Shown: positions 1 to 4,920 of the stretch, one piece after another | Layout of the letters: each line of letters begins with the position of its first letter | Numbering within the stretch: the first letter of the stretch is position 1 | From: an uncultured Collinsella sp. | Lineage (GTDB): Bacteria > Actinomycetota > Coriobacteriia > Coriobacteriales > Coriobacteriaceae | DNA: 6,128 bases | Assembly (NCBI GenBank): GCA_958419975.1 | Contig: CATZIG010000120.1 | Span: forward strand, 1 to 6,128 | Direction of reading: 5' to 3' | The notes under the pieces: generated by a model | Seen by the model: only the letters and a program-made list of their open reading frames with translations | Told to the model about the DNA's origin: nothing | The model's database searches: none | Made by a program: the position numbers and the translations under genes

Positions 1-884
1 CGCTTTCGCTCGAGATTTTGGCAGAGGCCCAGGCAATGGGTGGCGTTGTGGCATGTATCGATGCCGAGCATGCGCTTGATCCCACGTATGCCGCGCGCAT
101 TGGCGTGGATATCGACGAGGTACTGATTTCCCAGCCCGATACGGGTGAGCAGGCGCTCGAGATCGTTGACATGCTTGTGCGTTCCGGCGCCATCGATGCC
201 ATCGTCGTCGACTCTGTCGCCGCGCTGACCCCGCGTGCCGAGATCGAGGGAGAAATCGGCGACACTACGGTCGGTCTTCAGGCTCGCCTGATGAGCCAGG
301 CGCTCCGTAAGCTCGCCGGCTCGCTTTCTAAGTCCAACACGACGTGCATCTTCATTAATCAGCTGCGTGAGAAGATCGGCGTCATGTTCGGCAACCCCGA
401 GACTACGACGGGCGGCCGCGCCCTTAAGTTCTTCTCTTCGGTGCGTATCGACATTCGCCGTATCGACAGCATTAAGCTTAAGGACGAGGTTATCGGTAAC
501 CGCGTGCGCGCCAAGGTCGTTAAGAACAAGGTGGCAGCTCCGTTCCGTTCTGCTGAGTTCGACATCATGTACGGTACGGGCATCTCCAAGGAGGGCTCGA
601 TTCTGGACATGGCTGTCGAGTGCGGCATCTGCAAGAAGATGGGCTCCTGGTTTGCCTATGGCGAGGACAAGCTCGGCAACGGTCGCGAGGCCGCCAAGGC
701 GTTCCTGCGCGAACACCCCGATTGCGCTGACGAGATTGAGCATAAGGTCCGCCTTGCCTGCGGACTTGAGTTTGATGACGATGCTCCGTCCGAGGTCGAG
801 CTGACCGATCAGCCTGCGCCTGAGGAGTTTGACGAGCTTTACGCCATCGATGGTTCCGCCATGCTCGATGATGACGACGAGTAG
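1..884 (+). CDS. recA: RecA recombinase, 3' part (N-terminus outside window)
   Basis: RecA is the ATP-dependent DNA recombinase that coats single-stranded DNA, drives strand exchange and triggers LexA cleavage in the SOS response. The frame is open from the first base; the first full codon is 3-5, and the visible residues L-S-L-E-I-L-A-E-A-Q align just after the GKTT of Walker A, so about 74 residues including Walker A are missing. The TTG at 18 is internal, not a start. Visible hallmarks are IDAEHALDP at 57-83 with the catalytic Glu at 66-68 (E. coli E96), Walker B IVVDS with Asp at 210-212, loop L1 (EIEGEIGD) near 240-265, FINQ near 351-362, and loop L2 GNPETTTGG at 390-416. The C-terminal domain ends in an acidic tail (LDDDDE), as is usual for RecA. 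recX follows 11 nt downstream. Identification is certain from near-continuous similarity to E. coli RecA. Confidence 0.98.
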   Translation, partial: LSLEILAEAQAMGGVVACIDAEHALDPTYAARIGVDIDEVLISQPDTGEQALEIVDMLVRSGAIDAIVVDSVAALTPRAEIEGEIGDTTVGLQARLMSQALRKLAGSLSKSNTTCIFINQLREKIGVMFGNPETTTGGRALKFFSSVRIDIRRIDSIKLKDEVIGNRVRAKVVKNKVAAPFRSAEFDIMYGTGISKEGSILDMAVECGICKKMGSWFAYGEDKLGNGREAAKAFLREHPDCADEIEHKVRLACGLEFDDDAPSEVELTDQPAPEEFDELYAIDGSAMLDDDDE

Positions 885-894
885 CGGTTACGCT
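883..894 (+). other. Small dyad at recA stop / recX start junction
   Basis: AGCG (883-886) and CGCT (891-894) are complementary around the loop GTTA. The dyad overlaps the recA stop codon and ends one base before the recX ATG. A 4-bp stem with no T-tract is too weak for a terminator. Ribosomes finishing recA would melt it, which would suit coupled recX translation. This function is inference. Confidence 0.3.
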
Positions 895-895
895 C

Positions 896-1588
896 ATGTC
901 GTATACGGTGACCGAGGCCACGGTCGTCTTTCCCGATAAGAAGGCGGCCTCCTCGTTCTCGAGCGGGTATGCGTCCAAAAAGCCTTGCGCACATATCGAT
1001 TGTGAGCTTGAGGGCGGTTTTGAGCGGTCCATTTGGATTCCCGTGCGGGTCGCGCGGCTGTATGTCAAATACCGCCCCGATCTTCCCTGTGATTGGGACA
1101 ACTTCCGTGAGGCGGTGCAGCTCATTGAGCGTAAATGTGCACTTACCATGGTGACCGAGATGTTATCGCGCCGCGACCATGCGACGGGTGAGGTCCGTGA
1201 CAAGCTGGCTCGCTACGGCTTTCACCAGCCTGCGATCGATTTCGCCGTCGAGCGCGCCACCGAGTATCGCTTTTTAGACGAGAGCCGCTTTTGCTCGTAC
1301 TTTATCGAGGAGCGCAAGCGGCGCGGTTGGGGACAGCGCAAAATCGAGACCGAGCTCAAGCGCCGTCATGTCGTGCTCGATGACATTCCCGGTTATCCCG
1401 AGGATTATTTTGCCGTCGAAGACGATTTGGCGCGTGCGTCAGCCCTGCTCGCCAAGCGTCGTGTTCCAGAGACGCGCGGATTCGAAAAACTGGTTCGGTT
1501 TTTGATAGGCAAAGGCTTCTCGTATCACATCGCCGCCGATGCCGTTAAGGCACGTCTCGATGCCGAACGCGAGGAATGTGCAGTTTAG
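896..1588 (+). CDS. recX: RecX regulatory protein
   Basis: RecX binds RecA filaments and modulates, usually inhibits, their growth and ATPase activity. The protein is 230 residues. Residues about 1-75 form a predicted beta-rich N-terminal part like that of long Firmicutes RecX proteins. Three helical RecX repeats then follow. The first, about 83-123, contains LSRRDHATGEVRDKLARYGF, the family signature. The second, about 127-165, contains FLDESRF and the G-W-G-Q-R-K-I-E-T-E-L motif. The third, about 176-222, ends in LIGKGFSYHIAADAVKARL. The position directly after recA is the classic one. The ATG at 896 is the first start after the recA stop and keeps the N-terminal domain intact, but has no clear Shine-Dalgarno sequence, so expression probably depends on coupling to recA. 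Codon use is less C-ending than in rny, which fits a weakly expressed protein. Identification rests on repeat motifs plus context. Confidence 0.93.
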   Translation: MSYTVTEATVVFPDKKAASSFSSGYASKKPCAHIDCELEGGFERSIWIPVRVARLYVKYRPDLPCDWDNFREAVQLIERKCALTMVTEMLSRRDHATGEVRDKLARYGFHQPAIDFAVERATEYRFLDESRFCSYFIEERKRRGWGQRKIETELKRRHVVLDDIPGYPEDYFAVEDDLARASALLAKRRVPETRGFEKLVRFLIGKGFSYHIAADAVKARLDAEREECAV

Positions 1589-1650
1589 GCGTATGCGCTT
1601 TGTGGCCCTGCCGTTCACCGCGTTTTAGCCGCCGTGCTGGGGCCATTTAT
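1589..1650. other. recX-rny spacer, upstream part
   Basis: No gene is supported here. TGGCCC (1603-1608) and GGGCCA (1640-1645) are exact inverted arms but 31 nt apart, followed by TTTATTTG. This could be a loose terminator for recA-recX; the loop is too long for confidence. No other element is seen before the rny promoter. Confidence 0.25.
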
Positions 1651-1679
1651 TTGACAGTTGTTGTGGTTCAACGTACGAT
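1651..1679 (+). promoter_or_regulatory. Probable sigma-70-type promoter for rny
   Basis: A perfect -35 box TTGACA (1651-1656) is followed after exactly 17 nt by TACGAT (1674-1679), which keeps the three most conserved -10 positions (T1, A2, T6) and A5. Transcription would start near 1686, giving an mRNA leader of about 160 nt before the rny ATG. This is the strongest promoter match seen in the window. It makes rny and the downstream ATPase gene a transcription unit that can run independently of recA-recX. Confidence 0.8.
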
Positions 1680-1690
1680 AAACACTGTCA
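1652..1690. promoter_or_regulatory. Inverted repeat flanking the rny promoter core (possible operator)
   Basis: TGACAGT (1652-1658) and its exact reverse complement ACTGTCA (1684-1690) are spaced by 25 nt, 32 bp centre to centre, about three helical turns. The left arm overlaps the -35 box and the right arm sits at the predicted transcription start, so a dimeric repressor bridging both would occlude the promoter. The arms are seen in the sequence; the operator role is inference, and 7-bp arms at this distance could arise by chance. Confidence 0.4.
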
Positions 1691-1708
1691 TTTGCTTTGT
1701 GATATGTG

Positions 1709-1723
1709 CTCATCTGTGATGAG
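1709..1723. promoter_or_regulatory. 15-bp dyad CTCATC-TGT-GATGAG in rny leader
   Basis: Perfect 6-bp arms (1709-1714 and 1718-1723) flank TGT, about 20 nt after the predicted transcription start. The tract after it (1724-1740) is mostly T and A. As RNA it forms only a short hairpin with a 3-nt loop and would be a weak terminator at best. As DNA it has the size of a repressor operator placed downstream of the start site. Which of these it is cannot be decided from sequence. Confidence 0.4.
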
Positions 1724-1784
1724 TTTGTTTATATGTTTATCTGTATCCGACCCGCATAAGCTGTGCCCATATTACTCAAATGTC

Positions 1785-1820
1785 GCGAGCCGTTCGTAAG
1801 GACGGTTCGCTTTGTTGTGT
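1785..1820 (+). promoter_or_regulatory. Strong GUAA-tetraloop hairpin with U-rich tail in rny leader
   Basis: GCGAGCCGTTC (1785-1795) pairs along its whole length with GGACGGTTCGC (1800-1810), 11 pairs including two G-U wobbles, closing a GTAA loop of the stable GNRA class. It is followed by TTTGTTGTGT (1811-1820), 7 T in 10. This resembles an intrinsic terminator with a broken U-tract, and lies 100 nt after the probable promoter and 35 nt before the rny ATG. It could attenuate rny, protect or expose the leader to cleavage by RNase Y itself, or stop stray recX transcripts. GGTTCG (1804-1809) can alternatively pair with CGAATCC (1823-1829, one bulge), giving a competing fold. The structure is visible by hand pairing; the role is inferred. 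Confidence 0.6.
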
Positions 1821-1832
1821 AACGAATCCATT

Positions 1833-1840
1833 AAAAGGAG
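1833..1840 (+). promoter_or_regulatory. Ribosome binding site of rny
   Basis: AAAAGGAG ends 5 nt before the ATG at 1846. It fixes the rny start there rather than at the in-frame ATG at 1780, which has no such site and would add 22 residues ahead of the membrane anchor. Confidence 0.85.
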
Positions 1841-1845
1841 TGAGC

Positions 1846-3396
1846 ATGCCTATCATCGCAGCGCTCGTTGGCATCGTTTTGGGTGCCATCGCCGCCATTG
1901 CCTACATGCGCACCGCCAAGCAGGGTAGTCTTCACGAGGCCGACGAAAAGATCCAGTCGGCACACGCACAGGCTGAGTCCCTGATCGGTGATGCTAAGCG
2001 TCAGGCCGAGACCCTCAAAAAAGAGGCTCTGCTCGAGGCTAAAGAGGAGATCATCAAGAACAAGCAGGCCGCCGAGGCCGAGGACAAGCAGCGTAAGAGC
2101 GAGATTCGTACGCTCGAGAACCGCGTGATGCAGCGCGAGGAGTCCCTTGATCGCCGAAACGACGCTCTCGACAAGCGTGAGCACCAGCTGTCCAGCCAGG
2201 CCGGTCAGGTCGAGAAGCGCTCCCGCGAGCTTGAGGAGCTCTGCGCCAAGCAGACCTCCGAGCTCGAGCGTATCGCCGACCTGACCCGCGAGGACGCCCA
2301 CAAGGAGCTCCTCGATAAGGTTCGCGGCGAGGTCACCCACGAGGCTGCCACGATCATTCGCGAGTCCGAGCAGCAGGTTCGCGCCGAGTGCCACAAGACC
2401 GCCCAGGAGATTCTGTCCCTGGCGATTCAGCGCTGCGCTGCCGACCACACAGCCGAGGTCACCGTTACCTCCGTGCACATTCCCTCTGATGACCTCAAGG
2501 GCCGTATCATCGGTCGCGAGGGTCGCAACATCCGGACCTTCGAGCAGGTTTCCGGCGTCAACCTCGTGATCGACGACACGCCCGAGACCGTCGTTCTTTC
2601 GAGCTTCGACCCGGTCCGTCGCGAGACCGCCCGTGTCGCCCTCGAGAACCTCATCGCCGACGGCCGCATTCACCCCGCCCGCATCGAGGAGATGTATCAC
2701 AAGGCTGCCGACCTGGTTCAGCAGCGCGTGCGCGAGGCCGGCGAGCAGGCTGCTTTCGACACCGGCATTCATGATCTGCACCCCGAGATCGTCAAGACCC
2801 TCGGTGCTCTTCGTTACCGCACCTCGTTTGGCCAGAACGTGCTTCAGCACTCCCTCGAGGTCTCCGACCTGTGCGGCGTGATGGCTTCCGAGCTTGGCCT
2901 GGACGTTGTGACCGCCAAGCGCGCCGGCCTGCTGCACGACCTGGGCAAGGCAATCGACCACGACGTCGAGGGCCCGCATGCCGTCATCGGCGCCGAGCTT
3001 GCCCGCCGTTATGGTGAGAAGCCCGTTATCGTCCACGCTATCGAGGCTCACCATGCCGATGTCGATCCCAACACGGTGCTCGATGTCCTGGTACAGGCCG
3101 CCGATGCTGTCTCTGCCTCTCGCCCCGGTGCCCGTCGCGAGTCTGCCGAGAACTACATCAAGCGTCTTGAGAAGCTCGAGGAGATCGCCAACTCCCATGA
3201 CGGCGTCGAGCGTACCTATGCCATGCAGGCCGGTCGCGAGGTCCACGTCATGGTTCAGCCGGACAAGATCTCCGATGCCCAGTCCACGGTCCTGGCTCAC
3301 GATATCGCCCATCAGATCGAGGAAGAGATGGAGTATCCCGGTCAGGTGCGCGTCGTCGTGATTCGCGAGAGCCGCGCTGTCGATATCGCTAAATAA
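1846..3396 (+). CDS. rny: Ribonuclease Y
   Basis: RNase Y is the membrane-bound endoribonuclease that initiates mRNA decay in many bacteria lacking RNase E. The 516-residue product matches the family length (B. subtilis about 520). Domains in order are a single N-terminal membrane anchor (about 2-20, AALVGIVLGAIAAIAY); a long charged coiled coil (about 28-195) rich in Glu, Lys and Gln; a KH RNA-binding domain with GRIIGREGRN at 219-228 and the characteristic IDDTPETVVLSSFDPVRRE at 242-260; and an HD metal-dependent phosphohydrolase domain with candidate metal ligands His335, His364-Asp365 in LLHDLGKA, His378, His402/403 and Asp420. All key motifs are intact. It has its own promoter and leader, and the next gene starts 1 nt after its stop. 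Codon use is strongly C-ending (CGC, CTC, GTC), suggesting high expression. Start chosen from the ribosome binding site and because the membrane segment begins directly after Met. Confidence 0.98.
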   Translation: MPIIAALVGIVLGAIAAIAYMRTAKQGSLHEADEKIQSAHAQAESLIGDAKRQAETLKKEALLEAKEEIIKNKQAAEAEDKQRKSEIRTLENRVMQREESLDRRNDALDKREHQLSSQAGQVEKRSRELEELCAKQTSELERIADLTREDAHKELLDKVRGEVTHEAATIIRESEQQVRAECHKTAQEILSLAIQRCAADHTAEVTVTSVHIPSDDLKGRIIGREGRNIRTFEQVSGVNLVIDDTPETVVLSSFDPVRRETARVALENLIADGRIHPARIEEMYHKAADLVQQRVREAGEQAAFDTGIHDLHPEIVKTLGALRYRTSFGQNVLQHSLEVSDLCGVMASELGLDVVTAKRAGLLHDLGKAIDHDVEGPHAVIGAELARRYGEKPVIVHAIEAHHADVDPNTVLDVLVQAADAVSASRPGARRESAENYIKRLEKLEEIANSHDGVERTYAMQAGREVHVMVQPDKISDAQSTVLAHDIAHQIEEEMEYPGQVRVVVIRESRAVDIAK

Positions 3397-3397
3397 C

Positions 3398-4483
3398 ATG
3401 AGCGACGCGAACGAGCTCATCTCATTTATCGCGTCGATGTCGGGGGAGGGCAACCTTCGCGTCGAGGAGAACCTTGGCGAGGGGTATGTCCGCCTCCGCG
3501 TTTCGGAGGCCGAGCGGCGCCAGGCAAAGCACGACATTCAGCATGTCGAGGATATCGTCATCGAAATGCTCCGTAATGCTCGCGATGCCGGCGCCGACAA
3601 AGTCTATCTCGCCACGACCAAGGAAGATGGCGTCCGCACGCTTGTCTTTCTGGATAACGGTTCGGGCGTTCCGCAGGATATGCAAGAGCGAATCTTCGAT
3701 GCCCGCGTTACCTCCAAGCTCGAGAGCATGAAGATGGACCGTTGGGGCGTTCACGGTCGTGGCATGGCATTGTTTTCGATCAAGCAGAACACCGACGAGG
3801 CCCGTGTGGTCACGTCTGGTGTCGACCTTGGCTCGGCCTTTAAGGTGAGCGTTGCGGCCGACCGCCTCAGTGAGCGTGCCGATCAGTCCAGCTGGCCCCA
3901 GGCCGTCAAGGATGAGGACGGACGTTATGTCTGTGCTCGCGGCCCGCATAATATTATTCGCGCTGCTTGTGAGTTTGCGCTCGAGGAGTTGCGTGGTTGC
4001 GATGTCTATCTTGGTTCTCCGTCTGAGATTGCCGCGACCCTTTATGCTCAGGCGTCAAGTCGGCTTGATACGTCGCGTCTCCTGTTCATTGATGACGAGA
4101 GCGAGCTTCCAGTTGTCGACCGTTTAGGCCTTGCCTCTGATGCCGAGGACTTTATCCGTATTTGTTCGGGTTTGGGTCTTGAGATGTCCGAGCGCACGGC
4201 CCATCGCATTTTGGCAGGGCAGATTAAGCCCGTTCGCGGTGTGACCGCGCGTCTGCTGCGCGAGCGTGATTCGTCCTCGCATGCGCCGGCTCCTGTCGAT
4301 CTCGCGAAGGATCGTCGCGGGCTACGTATTGCCAAGGATGACATGGCACAGTTTTCGCGTGCCGTGGAGCGCGACTTTAATGACCTTGCCGCCCGGTACT
4401 ATCTCAACCTTTGCGGCGACCCAAAGATTCGTGTTTCGCGTGATCGAATCACTGTGACCTTCGATCTTGCTAAAGAGGAATAG
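3398..4483 (+). CDS. GHKL (HATPase_c) ATP-binding protein of unknown function
   Basis: I do not recognise a named gene. The 361-residue product contains the ATP-binding fold shared by histidine kinases, GyrB, Hsp90 and MutL. The N box is EMLRNARDAGA with Glu56, Asn60 and Asp63. The G1 box is DNGSG at 86-90, and the G2 box is GVHGRGMAL at 117-125. No transmembrane segment, sensor domain or dimerisation/phosphoacceptor helix precedes the N box; only about 50 residues lie before it, so an ordinary histidine kinase is unlikely. The C-terminal 210 residues match nothing I can name; about 247-290 is helical, and SERTAHRILAGQIKPV could be a helix-turn-helix-like element, which is speculative. The ATG lies one base after the rny stop, indicating cotranscription and probable translational coupling. 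It occupies the place held by ymdB in B. subtilis but is not a metallophosphoesterase. Likely cytosolic; it may act with RNase Y or SpoVS, on context alone. Confidence 0.85.
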   Translation: MSDANELISFIASMSGEGNLRVEENLGEGYVRLRVSEAERRQAKHDIQHVEDIVIEMLRNARDAGADKVYLATTKEDGVRTLVFLDNGSGVPQDMQERIFDARVTSKLESMKMDRWGVHGRGMALFSIKQNTDEARVVTSGVDLGSAFKVSVAADRLSERADQSSWPQAVKDEDGRYVCARGPHNIIRAACEFALEELRGCDVYLGSPSEIAATLYAQASSRLDTSRLLFIDDESELPVVDRLGLASDAEDFIRICSGLGLEMSERTAHRILAGQIKPVRGVTARLLRERDSSSHAPAPVDLAKDRRGLRIAKDDMAQFSRAVERDFNDLAARYYLNLCGDPKIRVSRDRITVTFDLAKEE

Positions 4484-4511
4484 TGCCTTTACCGAGTCCA
4501 CTCGGTACGAT
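4482..4511 (+). promoter_or_regulatory. Probable spoVS promoter
   Basis: TACGAT (4506-4511) is identical to the -10 box proposed for rny, within a shared GTACGATA. The -35 at the matching 17-nt spacing, GTGCCT (4483-4488), is poor, which suggests activation or low basal activity. An alternative reading is TTTACC (4488-4493), 17 nt, TACAGT (4511-4516), with four matches in each box. Either would start transcription around 4518-4523 and give a leader of about 35-40 nt. Readthrough from the rny unit is also possible, as no terminator is seen before it. Confidence 0.5.
4490..4507. promoter_or_regulatory. 18-bp perfect palindrome, likely operator for spoVS
   Basis: TACCGAGTCCACTCGGTA is two exact 8-bp arms around CC, starting 6 nt after the stop of the ATPase gene. 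It lies between the proposed -35 and -10 boxes and touches the -10, the classic position for a repressor site. The following bases (CGATACAG) are not a T-tract, so an intrinsic terminator is unlikely. The binding protein is unknown. Confidence 0.6.
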
Positions 4512-4524
4512 ACAGTTATTGCAG

Positions 4525-4541
4525 TTAAAACGTACTTTTAA
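4525..4541. repeat. AT-rich dyad TTAAAA-N5-TTTTAA in spoVS leader
   Basis: Exact 6-bp arms (4525-4530, 4536-4541) are separated by CGTAC, between the predicted transcription start and the ribosome binding site. Low-complexity AT arms make chance occurrence fairly likely; it may be a weak leader hairpin or a protein site. Confidence 0.25.
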
Positions 4542-4545
4542 ACGC

Positions 4546-4550
4546 AGGAG
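4546..4550 (+). promoter_or_regulatory. Ribosome binding site of spoVS
   Basis: AGGAG ends 7 nt before the ATG at 4558. It selects that start over a GTG at 4483, from which the frame is also open but which would add 25 residues unlike any SpoVS. Confidence 0.85.
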
Positions 4551-4557
4551 TTTCTTC

Positions 4558-4875
4558 ATGGATTGCCTGAAGGTATCAAGCAAATCATCGCCCGCGTCCG
4601 TTGCCGGCGCCATCGCCGGCATGGTCAAGGATGGTGTACCCGTCAACATCCAGTGTGTCGGCGCTGGTGCTGTCAACCAGGCCATTAAGGCCGTGGCTAT
4701 CGCGCGCGGTTTTTTGATTCCAACCGGTTTTGATATTTCCTGCGCGCCCGTGTTCTCCGACATCCTCATTAACGGGGAGTCGCGCACGGCCATCCGCCTT
4801 TCTATCTACGTTCACCAGATCAATCGAGCTGCTATGGATAACGTCGTCATGGATGATGTTAAGCCTGTGGCATAG
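4558..4875 (+). CDS. spoVS: Stage V sporulation protein S family protein
   Basis: SpoVS is a small protein of Alba-like fold, first known from B. subtilis, where it affects spore coat assembly and septation, but found widely in non-sporulating bacteria; its molecular activity is not settled. The product has 105 residues. Residues 4-82 follow the family closely: LKVSSKSSPASVAGAIAG at 4-21, the conserved block GAGAVNQAIKAVAIARGF at 35-52, then FSDILING and RTAIRL at 76-81. The usual protein ends about there (86 residues in B. subtilis); here a 19-residue tail from about 87 to 105, with MDDVKPVA at its end, is added. No transmembrane segment or signal peptide is seen. It probably has its own promoter and palindromic operator, and miaB begins 45 nt later, likely on the same transcript. 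Start fixed by AGGAG spacing and by alignment to the family N-terminus. Confidence 0.95.
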   Translation: MDCLKVSSKSSPASVAGAIAGMVKDGVPVNIQCVGAGAVNQAIKAVAIARGFLIPTGFDISCAPVFSDILINGESRTAIRLSIYVHQINRAAMDNVVMDDVKPVA

Positions 4876-4907
4876 CTCCTGCTTGCCTTGTTTCGCTCCC
4901 CATCGTT

Positions 4908-4911
4908 AGGA
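4908..4911 (+). promoter_or_regulatory. Weak ribosome binding site deciding the miaB start
   Basis: AGGA lies 9 nt before the ATG at 4921 and 3 nt before the in-frame ATG at 4915. The 9-nt spacing is the more workable, so 4921 is preferred; 4915 would only add Met-His. Confidence 0.5.
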
Positions 4912-4920
4912 CTTATGCAC

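Noticed and set aside
565..1203. Minus-strand open frame spanning the recA-recX junction
   Set aside because: It overlaps two well-supported genes, has an Arg/Ser-rich product and no start signals.
1593..1628. Tiny ORF MRFVALPFTAF after recX
   Set aside because: Eleven codons, no proper ribosome binding site, and upstream of the rny promoter; expected by chance.
1603..1645. TGGCCC...GGGCCA as a recX terminator
   Set aside because: The arms are perfect but the 31-nt loop and interrupted T-run make an efficient intrinsic terminator doubtful; kept only as a low-confidence note.
1780..1845. N-terminal extension of rny from the in-frame ATG at 1780
   Set aside because: No Shine-Dalgarno there, the extension lies over the leader hairpin, and it would precede the membrane anchor with a cysteine-containing stretch not seen in RNase Y. 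The ATG at 1846 has AAAAGGAG.
1831..3537. Open frame of 568 codons on the minus strand opposite rny
   Set aside because: The opposite strand encodes a full RNase Y with every motif. The antisense product is a low-complexity Leu/Gly/Val/Asp-rich sequence, an artefact of strong GAG/CTC/GTC codon bias in rny, with no ribosome binding site or family features.
3398..4483. Calling the ATPase a sensor histidine kinase
   Set aside because: There is no sensor or membrane region and no dimerisation/phosphoacceptor helix ahead of the N box; the GHKL fold alone does not make it a kinase.
4490..4507. Palindrome as an intrinsic terminator for the ATPase gene
   Set aside because: No U-tract follows; CGATACAG comes next, and the site overlaps promoter-like boxes.
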